Part shown: positions 46,781-55,128 of the stretch, piece by piece | How positions within the stretch are numbered: position 1 is the first letter of the stretch | Layout: every line of letters begins with the position of its first letter | Origin: Parasedimentitalea denitrificans | GTDB lineage: Bacteria > Pseudomonadota > Alphaproteobacteria > Rhodobacterales > Rhodobacteraceae | DNA length: 64,000 nucleotides | Assembly: GCF_011813015.1 (NCBI RefSeq) | Contig: NZ_QHLQ01000008.1 | Coordinates: 1 to 64,000 of the forward strand | Direction: 5' to 3' | Position numbers and translations under genes: made by a program | The notes under the pieces: model-generated | What the model saw: only the letters and a program-made list of their open reading frames with translations | Database searches by the model: none | Told to the model about the DNA's origin: nothing

Positions 46781-48124
46781 ATGAACGAGCACTACCGGGA
46801 CAACCGCAAAATTGACCCCAGTCGCGGGGCTACTTTGGGTGATGGCAGCCCTAACGACAATAACCGGATCGAGATTGGTCCAACCCAGCTTGCACTGGCC
46901 GAATGGGAAACCGCCGGATTGCAACTGCCGAACCTGGCCCGAATGCGAAACTTTCGCTGGCAACGGCTGACACAGGCCATCGTCGAACGCGGATATGGTG
47001 GGTTGTTGATGTTCGACCCGCTGAACATCCGCTACGCCACCGACAGCACCAATATGCAGTTGTGGAACTCTCACAATCCCTTTCGCGCCGTACTGCTCTG
47101 TGCGGATGGATATATGGTGATCTGGGATTATAAAAACTCGCCTTTCCTGTCGACATTCAACCCTCTTGTTCGTGAACATCGCTCCGGCGCTGATCTGTTC
47201 TACTTTGACCGAGGCGACAAAGTGGACGTTGCAGCAGATGCCTTTGCCAACGACGTCCGCGTATTGATGCAAGAGCACTCTGGCAGCAACAAACTGCTGG
47301 CCGTTGACAAGATCATGCTGCACGGGCTGCGCAGTCTCGAGGCGCAAGGGTTTACCATCATGGAGGGAGAAGAGGTCACCGAAAAAACCCGTACCATCAA
47401 GGGCAAGGACGAGATCCTTGCGATGCGATGTGCCAATCATGCCTGCGAAACTGCTGTGGCTGAAATGGAACGATACGCGCGGGCTAATGTCGGCGACGGC
47501 AAAACCTCGGAGGATGATATTTGGGCGGTCCTACACGCAGAAAACATTCGTCGCGGCGGAGAGTGGATTGAAACCCGATTACTGTCGTCAGGCCAACGCA
47601 CGAACCCCTGGTTTCAAGAATGCGGACCACGGATCACTCAGAACAACGAGATCATTTCATTTGATACAGACCTGATCGGCTCTTATGGCATCTGCATCGA
47701 CATCTCGCGCAGCTGGTGGGTCGGCGACCAAAGGCCACGCGCTGATATGATCTATGCCATGCGCCACGCCCACGATCACATCATGACGAACATGGAAATG
47801 CTGAAACCCGGGGTGATGATCCCTGAACTGACGGCCGGATGCCATCGGCTGGACGACAAGTTTCAGGCCCAGAAATACGGTTGCCTGATGCACGGAGTCG
47901 GCCTGTGTGATGAATGGCCGCTGGTCGCTTATCCAGATCAGGCCGTAGCTGGCGCCTATGACTACCCGCTGGAACCCGGAATGGTGCTGTGCGTTGAGGC
48001 CTGTGTTGGCGAGGTCGGCGGTGACTTCTCAATCAAGCTAGAGGACCAGGTGCTGATCACTGAGGATGGATATGAAAATCTGACGACCTACCCCTTTGAT
48101 CCCGCGCTCATGGGTAAGGTCTGA
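46781..48124 (+). CDS. dddP: DMSP lyase DddP
   Basis: This 447-residue M24-fold enzyme cleaves dimethylsulphoniopropionate to DMS and acrylate. The start is the ATG at 46781 (MNEHYRDNRKIDPSRG), after agggaag. In this numbering the metal ligands known for Roseobacter DddP all fall at the expected places: Asp295 and Asp297 (FDTDLIG), Asp307, His371 (MHGVGLCDEW), Glu406 (CVEACVGE) and Glu421 (KLEDQV). The catalytic Asp377 is also present. The block FDPLNIRYATDSTNMQLWN is typical of the family. A LysR gene lies upstream, with a stub of a duplicated gene start between. DMSP uptake might use the BCCT carrier at 57.2 kb, which is not linked. Confidence 0.96.
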   Translation: MNEHYRDNRKIDPSRGATLGDGSPNDNNRIEIGPTQLALAEWETAGLQLPNLARMRNFRWQRLTQAIVERGYGGLLMFDPLNIRYATDSTNMQLWNSHNPFRAVLLCADGYMVIWDYKNSPFLSTFNPLVREHRSGADLFYFDRGDKVDVAADAFANDVRVLMQEHSGSNKLLAVDKIMLHGLRSLEAQGFTIMEGEEVTEKTRTIKGKDEILAMRCANHACETAVAEMERYARANVGDGKTSEDDIWAVLHAENIRRGGEWIETRLLSSGQRTNPWFQECGPRITQNNEIISFDTDLIGSYGICIDISRSWWVGDQRPRADMIYAMRHAHDHIMTNMEMLKPGVMIPELTAGCHRLDDKFQAQKYGCLMHGVGLCDEWPLVAYPDQAVAGAYDYPLEPGMVLCVEACVGEVGGDFSIKLEDQVLITEDGYENLTTYPFDPALMGKV

Positions 48125-48335
48125 TCGCAGCGTCGTGGTTTCTCTGGGAACGTGACCTGTGGTGACACATCTGCCCGTTGGGCAGTCCCAAGGCGTACCT
48201 CGACACTGCATGGCCTGAATTGCCTGACCTCTTAGCTGCTACAATATCACCTTCGCGTGACGCTCTTGTAGCATGCCTTGTCGACAGCCCTTTACGTGCT
48301 CACTCTAGGCAGACCCCAAAGCAAAGGCCGCGCCC

Positions 48336-49565
48336 ATGCCCACTGAACACATCACCTTCCCCGGTCACGCCGGTACCGAATTGGCCGCAAGGCTGGACCT
48401 TCCAGATGGCCCCGTGCTGGCAACTGCCTTGTTTGCCCATTGTTTCACCTGTTCCAAAGATATCCCCGCCGCGCGACGCATCGCTGCACGCTTGGCCGCA
48501 ATGGGGATCGCAGTTTTGAGGTTCGACTTTACCGGGCTTGGGCATTCAAAGGGTGAGTTTGCCAATACTTCATTTTCGTCAAACGTCGCCGACCTGATCG
48601 CTGCCGCCCAGTATCTGGCAGGGCGCGGCATGGCCCCCGATTTACTGATCGGCCACTCACTGGGTGGGGCGGCCGTTTTGCGCGCGCGGGCCGGCATTCC
48701 CTCGATCAAAGGGGTTGTCACCCTAGGTGCCCCATTTAAACCGGCCCATGTGGCGCATAACTTTGAAGGCGCCCTGGCTGAGATTAAAGAAAAGGGTGCC
48801 GCCGAAGTCTGTTTGGGTGGTCGACCCTTTACGATATCGCAGGCCTTTGTCGACGACATCCGCGCTGAAACACTGACAGGTGCTATTGCTGAGTTGAACG
48901 CGGCTCTGCTGGTACTGCATGCGCCCCACGACTCGATTGTCGGAATAGAAAACGCAGCGCAGATTTTCATGGCCGCAAAACACCCCAAAAGCTTTGTGAC
49001 ATTGGATGATGCCGATCACCTGATCACTCGGGCCAAAGATGCCGAATATGCCGCCGAGATGATCGCAGCATGGGCAGGTCGCTATATCAACCTCTCCCCA
49101 CCTGCCCCACCGCCAGGTGCGCCCGAAGGTGTGCTCCGGGTGAGTGAAGTCAGCCCCGATGGATTCCTTCAGGATATTCAGTCCGGCCCGGACCATCACA
49201 CCCGCGCAGACGAACCGCTGGCCTATGGAGGTACGAACCTAGGCATGTCGCCATATGGATTTCTGTCAGCAGGGCTAGGCGCCTGTACCTCGATGACCAT
49301 TCGAATGTACGCCCGCCGTAAAGGATGGCCCTTACAGGGAGTCAGTGTCGAGATCAGCCATGACAAAGTGCACGCTCAGGACGCCACAACCGGCAACCCT
49401 TCGCGCATTGATCAGTTTACACGTGTTGTCCATTTGCAGGGCGACCTTAGCTCAGAACAGAGGGCCCGCCTGTTAGAGATTGCTGACAAATGCCCCGTGC
49501 ACCGCACACTTGAACATGGCGCCAAAGTGGTCACCCGGCTGCAAAAACCTTCACTGCCGACCTAA
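48336..49565 (+). CDS. alpha/beta hydrolase-OsmC fusion protein
   Basis: This 409-residue two-domain protein has an N-terminal alpha/beta hydrolase with nucleophile Ser108 in LIGHSLGGAAVLRA (about 1-250), and a C-terminal OsmC-type peroxidase domain (about 275-405). The latter has SPYGFLSAGLGACTSMTIRM containing the first redox Cys and ADKCPVHRTLEHG containing the second. This fusion is known in many proteobacteria. OsmC domains reduce organic hydroperoxides; the hydrolase may act on esters or peroxide-derived products. A palindromic repeat element lies 41 bp after the stop. Confidence 0.93.
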   Translation: MPTEHITFPGHAGTELAARLDLPDGPVLATALFAHCFTCSKDIPAARRIAARLAAMGIAVLRFDFTGLGHSKGEFANTSFSSNVADLIAAAQYLAGRGMAPDLLIGHSLGGAAVLRARAGIPSIKGVVTLGAPFKPAHVAHNFEGALAEIKEKGAAEVCLGGRPFTISQAFVDDIRAETLTGAIAELNAALLVLHAPHDSIVGIENAAQIFMAAKHPKSFVTLDDADHLITRAKDAEYAAEMIAAWAGRYINLSPPAPPPGAPEGVLRVSEVSPDGFLQDIQSGPDHHTRADEPLAYGGTNLGMSPYGFLSAGLGACTSMTIRMYARRKGWPLQGVSVEISHDKVHAQDATTGNPSRIDQFTRVVHLQGDLSSEQRARLLEIADKCPVHRTLEHGAKVVTRLQKPSLPT

Positions 49566-49606
49566 GCACCTTCTTAGGCTGATCGTTTTACTGGCATCCC
49601 AATGAG

Positions 49607-49735
49607 CTCCCGCCCCCACGCGGTGCATCTGCTTGCGCAGATCCCCCTTGTGGCCTTGGGCGTAGCGCCGCGCATGCGCGGCGCTACGCCCAACGGAAGG
49701 TGTGCCTCCGACAGAAGCTCACCGACGGGCGGGAG
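49607..49735. repeat. structured palindromic intergenic repeat, copy 2
   Basis: The core is a perfect 38-bp palindrome (49656-49693; each arm ttgggcgtagcgccgcgca). Outer ends ctcccgccc (49607) and gacgggcgggag (ending 49735) can pair. The same core and outer ends occur in copy 1 at 19592-19721, while the sequences between differ. Here it sits between two convergent genes. Confidence 0.87.
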
Positions 49736-49746
49736 CCTTTGTGTCT

Positions 49747-50082
49747 CTACCTACGTGCGGGCATCGGTCTTGCCACCGGTGGTCGATGAATCGGCGGTCG
49801 CGCCACAGGTGGTCGTGCAATGGGCGGACGCGTGACCGGCGGACGATGGATAGGAGGCTCTATCGGATGCTCTGGTCTTGGGGGGCGTTCAATCGGGTGT
49901 TCTGGTTTTGGCGGTCGTGGAGGCCGCGGCGGTCTTGGGTACCCGTTGTAATAGTCGTTCCACAACAGACTGTCGTAGTAAATCCCGCCGTGATAGGTCG
50001 CATTGGGGTCACACCCTGACAGGCCAGCAACAGCAGCCCCCAGCAGACCGGCCAGTAAAAACTTCCTTGATTTCAATAACAT
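49747..50082 (-). CDS. small Pro/Arg-rich lipoprotein
   Basis: This 111-residue protein has a lipobox (AGLSGC, Cys about residue 24) after a hydrophobic leader. The mature part is dominated by PRPPRPPKPEHPIERPP-like and RPPVARPPIHRPP repeats. Such Pro-rich lipoproteins may span or anchor to the cell wall. I do not know a function. It lies 14 bp downstream of another secreted-protein gene on the same strand, probably one operon. Confidence 0.65.
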   Translation of the reverse strand: MLLKSRKFLLAGLLGAAVAGLSGCDPNATYHGGIYYDSLLWNDYYNGYPRPPRPPRPPKPEHPIERPPRPEHPIEPPIHRPPVTRPPIARPPVARPPIHRPPVARPMPARR

Positions 50083-50096
50083 CTCATCAATTCCTT

Positions 50097-50663
50097 TTAC
50101 TTAACCGCCCGGAACGACTCAAAAACTGAGTTCACATCAGACACCAGATCCGGGTTCACCCCGGCCTCCATCACCACAACCGAGATCGCCACGCGATCAC
50201 GCGGCAAATCAACGACGACGGCCGTGAAATTGACCGACTTTCCATCCCGACTACCACTGCCAGTTAGGCGCGCTGCAGGTCGTCCCCCTACGTGGATTTG
50301 TTTGCGTTCCTGCACCTCTGCATTTTTAACCAGGAATGGACCAACCCCCCGCAAATACTCGAGCGACTGCTCGTAGGTGGACACCCCATGCGGCGAGATG
50401 AACCCCATCCAGATCCCTTTCTCCGACACCGGAGTAAGACCGATGACACGATTGACCAGACGCGCTTCATCTGACCCGGGCGGTGTAACAGAGCGTGCCC
50501 CCCCTGCCCGCGCGGTCCAGAAATCAGGGACCGACAGGTGGAACAATGCACGCCCTTCGTCTTTGTAAGTAACTGGCATATCCGCCAATGTCAGGCTTGG
50601 TGAAATGGTAGCCAGAGCAGCCAAGCAGCCTGCTGTAAATATTTTGCGGAGTAATCTCGGCAT
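50097..50663 (-). CDS. secreted protein of unknown function
   Basis: The 188-residue protein has a signal peptide (cleavage about residue 27, LTLA-D) and a domain with YKDEGRALFHLSVPDFWTAR, GIWMGFISPHGVSTYEQSLE, and a C-terminal block ending VNSVFESFRAVK. It resembles conserved periplasmic hypothetical proteins of Rhodobacteraceae. The domain recalls PsbP/DUF1795-type folds (protective or outer-membrane-associated), but this is only impression. The short Pro-rich lipoprotein gene follows. Confidence 0.68.
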   Translation of the reverse strand: MPRLLRKIFTAGCLAALATISPSLTLADMPVTYKDEGRALFHLSVPDFWTARAGGARSVTPPGSDEARLVNRVIGLTPVSEKGIWMGFISPHGVSTYEQSLEYLRGVGPFLVKNAEVQERKQIHVGGRPAARLTGSGSRDGKSVNFTAVVVDLPRDRVAISVVVMEAGVNPDLVSDVNSVFESFRAVK

Positions 50664-50895
50664 TCCCGCATCTCCTTAAAATCTAAAGCCACAGAGTAAC
50701 ACCGCTGCGGCAAATACAACTAACAAGAGTTAAGAGCAGTTCAGGCGTAAAGGAAAGAACCACTTCCCCAAACAGGCCTGAGAAACCCGCGTTGTCCGAA
50801 ATTCATATGTCTCCCCCTAACTCGCTGACCATTCAAACTTCACCATTGTTAAAATGTTCCCCATATGTTCACATCGCATAAACAAGGAGGGAAAC

Positions 50896-51444
50896 ATGCC
50901 GACTGGAAAAAAACTAAATAGGTCACTGAAGGCATTCATAGAAAAACAGCCGTTATTCTTTGTTGCGACAGCTGATCAAACAGGACGGGTTAACCTGTCT
51001 CCCAAGGGGATGGATACCCTGCGGGTTGAAGGCGACAATCGAGTAACTTGGCTCAACCTCAGTGGCAGCGGCAATGAAACGGCTGCCCATGTGAGTGCAA
51101 CGGGCCGGATGACTCTGATGTTCTGCGCCTTTGAGGGCGACGCGCTGATCCTGCGGCTATACGGGCAGGCCAAGGTTTTTCACCCCCGCGATCCCGAATG
51201 GGGTGACTTGGCTGCAGGATTTCCAGACATAGCTGGCAGTCGCCAAATATTTGAGCTGTCCATTGACCTTATTCAAACGTCCTGCGGCACCGGTGTGCCG
51301 TATATGGATTTCCAGAAATCCCGGGCAGAAGATGAACTTGTCCCGTTCTATGAGGAGATGGGGACTGAGGGCGTAAAGGCGTATTGGCGCCGGAAGAACA
51401 TGACCACCGTTGACGGAGCACCAACAGGGATTTTTGACGACTAA
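50896..51444 (+). CDS. pyridoxamine 5'-phosphate oxidase family protein
   Basis: The 182-residue product starts at the ATG at 50896 (MPTGKKLNRSLKAFIEKQ) with aaggaggg upstream. It has the split-barrel flavin-binding fold: PLFFVATADQTGRVNLSPKG, NRVTWLNLSGSGNETAAHV and RMTLMFCAFEGDALILRLYG. The family includes PdxH, but this subgroup lacks clear PdxH substrate motifs. It is probably a flavin- or F420-type reductase of unknown substrate. Confidence 0.85.
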   Translation: MPTGKKLNRSLKAFIEKQPLFFVATADQTGRVNLSPKGMDTLRVEGDNRVTWLNLSGSGNETAAHVSATGRMTLMFCAFEGDALILRLYGQAKVFHPRDPEWGDLAAGFPDIAGSRQIFELSIDLIQTSCGTGVPYMDFQKSRAEDELVPFYEEMGTEGVKAYWRRKNMTTVDGAPTGIFDD

Positions 51445-51572
51445 TTGTGCACAGTCTGCTAGACGGGGCGCTTTTTCAGACAATATGCCCCACCCTGCCC
51501 TGCCCACCTTGTTGTTTTGGCCCACCTGATCTAATAGGCGCGCATCCCGTCCTATTATAAAGGTCCTGGCCT

Positions 51573-52877
51573 ATGATCCCTCGCTACTCCCGCCCCGACA
51601 TGGTTGCCATCTGGTCTCCGGAAAGCAAATTCCGCATCTGGTACGAGATCGAGGCACATGCCTGCGAAGCCATGGCCAATATCGGTGTCATCCCACGCGA
51701 AAACGCTGACGCCGTTTGGAAAGCCAAGGACGTAGAATTCGACGTGGCTCGCATCGACGAGATCGAAGCCGTCACCAAGCACGACGTCATCGCCTTTCTG
51801 ACCCATCTGGCTGAACATGTCGGTTCCGAGGAAGCACGCTTTGTCCATCAGGGCATGACCTCATCCGATGTTCTGGACACCTGCCTGAACGTGCAGCTGG
51901 TCCGCTCGGCTGACATCCTGATCAAGGACATGGACGGGTTGCTGGCAGCCCTGAAAAAGCGTGCCATCGAGCACAAAGACACCGTTCGTGTCGGGCGCAG
52001 CCACGGCATCCACGCCGAGCCCACCACCATGGGTCTGACCTTTGCCCGTTTCTATGCCGAAATGGATCGTAACCTGGCCCGTCTGAAGCTGGCCCGCGAA
52101 GAAATCGCCACCGGTGCAATTTCCGGTGCTGTCGGTACATTTGCCAACATCGACCCGGCCATCGAAGAGCACGTTTGCGAGCAGCTGGGTCTGAGCCCAG
52201 AGCCGATTTCCACGCAGGTGATTCCCCGTGACCGCCACGCAATGTTCTTTGCCACTTTGGGTGTGATTGCATCATCCATCGAAAACGTCGCGACCGAAAT
52301 CCGCCACATGCAGCGGACCGAAGTGTTGGAAGGTGCTGAATTCTTCTCGATGGGCCAAAAAGGCTCGTCCGCGATGCCACACAAAAAGAACCCGGTTCTG
52401 ACCGAAAACCTGACTGGCCTGGCCCGTCTTGTACGCTCCGCTGTAGTTCCGGCACTGGAAAACGTCGCCCTGTGGCACGAGCGTGACATCTCGCACTCGT
52501 CTGTTGAGCGCGCGATTGGCCCAGATGCCTGTGTGACACTGGACTTTGCTCTGGCCCGTCTGACCGGTGTGATCGACAAGATGCTAGTCTACCCGCAGAA
52601 CATGCTGGACAACATGAACAAATTCCCCGGTCTGGTGATGTCACAACGCGTGCTTCTGGCCCTGACACAGGCCGGTGTGTCGCGCGAAGACGCCTATTCC
52701 ATGGTCCAGCGCAACGCGCTGAAGGTCTGGGAAGAGCGACTCGACTTCCGCGACCTGCTGCTAGCAGACGCCGAGGTTGTTACTGCGTTGGGTGAAGACG
52801 GTGTCAACGAAAAGTTCGACATGGGATACCACACCAAACACGTCGACACGATTTTCGAGCGAGTGTTTGGCGAGTAA
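51573..52877 (+). CDS. purB: adenylosuccinate lyase PurB
   Basis: This 434-residue fumarase/aspartase-superfamily enzyme acts twice in purine synthesis: SAICAR to AICAR, and adenylosuccinate to AMP. The start MIPRYSRPDMVAIWSPE is typical. Signature loop GSSAMPHKKNPV begins at Gly264; other active-site segments are HDVIAFLTHLAEHVG and TSSDVLDTCLNVQLV. Length suits the bacterial group. A terminator follows at 52903. Confidence 0.97.
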   Translation: MIPRYSRPDMVAIWSPESKFRIWYEIEAHACEAMANIGVIPRENADAVWKAKDVEFDVARIDEIEAVTKHDVIAFLTHLAEHVGSEEARFVHQGMTSSDVLDTCLNVQLVRSADILIKDMDGLLAALKKRAIEHKDTVRVGRSHGIHAEPTTMGLTFARFYAEMDRNLARLKLAREEIATGAISGAVGTFANIDPAIEEHVCEQLGLSPEPISTQVIPRDRHAMFFATLGVIASSIENVATEIRHMQRTEVLEGAEFFSMGQKGSSAMPHKKNPVLTENLTGLARLVRSAVVPALENVALWHERDISHSSVERAIGPDACVTLDFALARLTGVIDKMLVYPQNMLDNMNKFPGLVMSQRVLLALTQAGVSREDAYSMVQRNALKVWEERLDFRDLLLADAEVVTALGEDGVNEKFDMGYHTKHVDTIFERVFGE

Positions 52878-52902
52878 ACCCTAAAAGGTTTTGTTGAAAT
52901 TA

Positions 52903-52936
52903 GTACGCCCCGCCATTTGGTGGGGCGTACGTTTTT
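52903..52936 (+). terminator. terminator after purB
   Basis: A perfect 9-bp stem (gtacgcccc at 52903-52911, ggggcgtac at 52922-52930) with a 10-nt loop is followed by g and five T. It lies 25 bp after the purB stop. A good intrinsic terminator. Confidence 0.88.
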
Positions 52937-53033
52937 GTGGCACACAAAACCCTAGTGCAGAGCTGCGATCGTGTTTTGAAATTGTCTGAATTCTGAGCTA
53001 TACTTGTGGCGTTACCAGTGTGGAGTTTCTGTC

Positions 53034-53189
53034 ATGAGTGCAAAAATCACCGTCGCCGCAATTGTCGTATTCCTTTCCGCTACAGCGGCCATCGCTTGTT
53101 CCAAGCAGCATCAGCAAACACAGTCTTGCGGGGTTGGAACGGTCTGGGATGCCAAGACGCAGTCTTGTACCAAACAGATTTCTAGTTAA
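53034..53189 (+). CDS. 51-residue secreted Cys-motif protein
   Basis: The ATG at 53034 is preceded by tggag. The signal-like leader (MSAKITVAAIVVFLSATAAI) ends at AC, which may be a lipobox-like or ordinary cleavage site. The mature part is short and contains SCGVGTVWDAKTQSC. The same pattern (SC-x-G/W-x-x-WD-x5-C) occurs in the next gene product, so the two probably belong together. Function unknown. Confidence 0.6.
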   Translation: MSAKITVAAIVVFLSATAAIACSKQHQQTQSCGVGTVWDAKTQSCTKQISS

Positions 53190-53296
53190 GCTCCATTCAC
53201 CTAGACGTGACGGGCGGTTTAATCATTGTGACTCCGAAACCTAGGCGATTTTGGGTACTATATCTGTGCAGTGTTCTAATGGTCAGGAAGTCTTTG

Positions 53297-53827
53297 ATGC
53301 GTTCAGTTCTAATTTTGCTCATGTGCCTGCCGGGCTATTCCTTTGCTGCCAGCGGTGGCGACAAGGCGGCGCCCAAGCCTACGCAAACGACCAAATCCTG
53401 CTGGGGAGTCAGGGTCTGGGATGAAAAGAAAAAACGCTGCGTGCGGCCAAAGGAATCGTCGCTGGATGCCGAGGGTCTATACGGCGCGGTGCGTGAATTG
53501 GCTTATGCCGGTCGATATCAGGACGCTCAGGGTGTCTTGCTTGCAATGCCAGATCAACAGGATGATCGGGTACTGACCTATTGGGGCTTTACCCACCGCA
53601 AACTAGGCAACATGACTTTGGCAAACGCGTTCTACAGTCAGGCCATCGCGCAAAATCCAAACAATATTTTGGCTCGCTCCTACATGGGGCAAGGTCTTGT
53701 TGAAGACGGCAAACCCGCACAGGCCCTAGCCCAATGGAAAGAAATCCGCGCACGTGGTGGTATTGGCACCTGGGCTGAAACGTCACTGCGTACAGCAATG
53801 GAAACAGGTGAAAGTTTCGCCTACTGA
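53297..53827 (+). CDS. secreted TPR-like protein with Cys motif
   Basis: The start is the ATG at 53297 (MRSVLILLMCLPGYSFAA) with aggaag upstream. The 176-residue product has a signal peptide to about residue 18, then SCWGVRVWDEKKKRC (same pattern as the preceding small protein). A tetratricopeptide-like helical region follows (GAVRELAYAGRYQDAQGVLL, YWGFTHRKLGNMTLANAFYS, ARSYMGQGLVEDGKPAQALA). It is probably a periplasmic scaffold protein. Function unknown. Confidence 0.72.
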   Translation: MRSVLILLMCLPGYSFAASGGDKAAPKPTQTTKSCWGVRVWDEKKKRCVRPKESSLDAEGLYGAVRELAYAGRYQDAQGVLLAMPDQQDDRVLTYWGFTHRKLGNMTLANAFYSQAIAQNPNNILARSYMGQGLVEDGKPAQALAQWKEIRARGGIGTWAETSLRTAMETGESFAY

Positions 53828-53905
53828 CTTCAGCATTTCTTTACTGCTCATGTCGTAACTTGCTTCTGAACCGAAGAAGAATCTTTCAGGTAAAGGGGCG
53901 CAAGA

Positions 53906-55015
53906 ATGCAGCACGACTTGGCTTTGGCGTTACCGCCGACATCTAACATGGACTCCATGGGCGGTTTTGACGCCATGTCTCCCGCAGCATCGATGAACAC
54001 TCTGAATAGCAAAGCCAAGGCCGCTATTGTTGTGCGTCTTTTGTTGAACGAAGGGGCCGACCTTCCGATTGAAGAACTGTCTGACGAAATGCAGGCCTCT
54101 CTGACCCAGCAAATGGGCCGTATGGGACTTGTGGACCGTGACACGCTTCACTCTGTAGCCAATGAATTTGCTGAAATGCTGGAAAATGTCGGCTTGGCCT
54201 TTCCCAATGGGTTGGCCGGTGCATTGACCGCAATGGAAGGCAAAATTAGCCGCCAGACTGAACGCCGCCTGCGTAAAGAGGCCGGCGTGCGCCAATTTGG
54301 CAACCCGTGGGAGCGGCTACGCGCCCTGCCCGCCGAAGACCTTGCAGAACTGGCAGAGGCAGAAAGCACCGAAGTTGCAGCCGTCATGCTGTCAAAACTG
54401 GACACCGCCAAGGCTGCAGAAATGCTAAGCCACATGCCGGGCCCAGTGGCCCGCCGCATCACTTATGCAGTTCGTTACACAGGTTCCGTAACTCCGGAAA
54501 CCGTTGACCGCATTGGCCTGTCCCTTGCTGCCCAGATTGAGGCCCGCCCAGAAATTGCATTTGACGAGAGCCCGGGTGAACGTATTGGTGCAATCCTGAC
54601 GCAGTCGGTTGCTGCCAAGCGCGAAGAAGTGCTGACCGCGCTGGACGAGGAAGATCAAGAATTTGCCACTGACGTGCGCAAGTCGATCTTCACCTTTGCC
54701 ATCATCCATCAGAGGGTGAACATGATCGACGTGCCACGCATCATCCGCGTAGTTCCGCAGCCCGATCTGGTAACAGCCTTTGCTTTTGCCTTTGCCAACG
54801 GTGGAGACGAAAAGGAAAGCGCCGAATTCATGCTCTCCAATATGTCGGGCCGTATGGCCAACAATATTCGCGACGAGATCGGGGAAAAGGGCAAGGTCAA
54901 AACATCTGTCGGCGAAGCCGCAATGGGTGCCGTCGTCAATGTGATGCGCGAACTGGTTCAAACCGGCGAAATGCAGCTGCGCATGCAGGAAGAGGATGAC
55001 GAAGACGAGGGCTAA
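53906..55015 (+). CDS. divergent orphan FliG-like protein
   Basis: The 369-residue protein aligns along its length with the flagellar motor switch protein FliG. The N domain starts near residue 35 (SKAKAAIVVRLLLNEGADLP), the middle domain has LSKLDTAKAAEMLSHMPGPV, and the C domain has LDEEDQEFATDVRKSIFTFA and FMLSNMSGRMANNIRDEIGE. The EHPQTIA motif of FliG_M is replaced by ESTEVAA. An acidic tail ends the protein, and a ~30-residue extra N-terminus precedes FliG_N. No other flagellar gene is in the window. It may be a genuine but unlinked FliG or a paralogue with a new role. Confidence 0.82.
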   Translation: MQHDLALALPPTSNMDSMGGFDAMSPAASMNTLNSKAKAAIVVRLLLNEGADLPIEELSDEMQASLTQQMGRMGLVDRDTLHSVANEFAEMLENVGLAFPNGLAGALTAMEGKISRQTERRLRKEAGVRQFGNPWERLRALPAEDLAELAEAESTEVAAVMLSKLDTAKAAEMLSHMPGPVARRITYAVRYTGSVTPETVDRIGLSLAAQIEARPEIAFDESPGERIGAILTQSVAAKREEVLTALDEEDQEFATDVRKSIFTFAIIHQRVNMIDVPRIIRVVPQPDLVTAFAFAFANGGDEKESAEFMLSNMSGRMANNIRDEIGEKGKVKTSVGEAAMGAVVNVMRELVQTGEMQLRMQEEDDEDEG

Positions 55016-55128
55016 TCCTTATTTCCTAAGCCCCTCATGACCTGCGCAGGTTGCTTGTGCCTGCCGGGCGGGGGGCTTATGGTCCGGCTGCAAGCATTGC
55101 CATTAATCCTACAGGTTTTCATCCAGCC

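Noticed and set aside
48178..48519. 113-residue open frame overlapping the start of the hydrolase-OsmC gene
   Set aside because: Out of frame with a well-supported gene and without family features.
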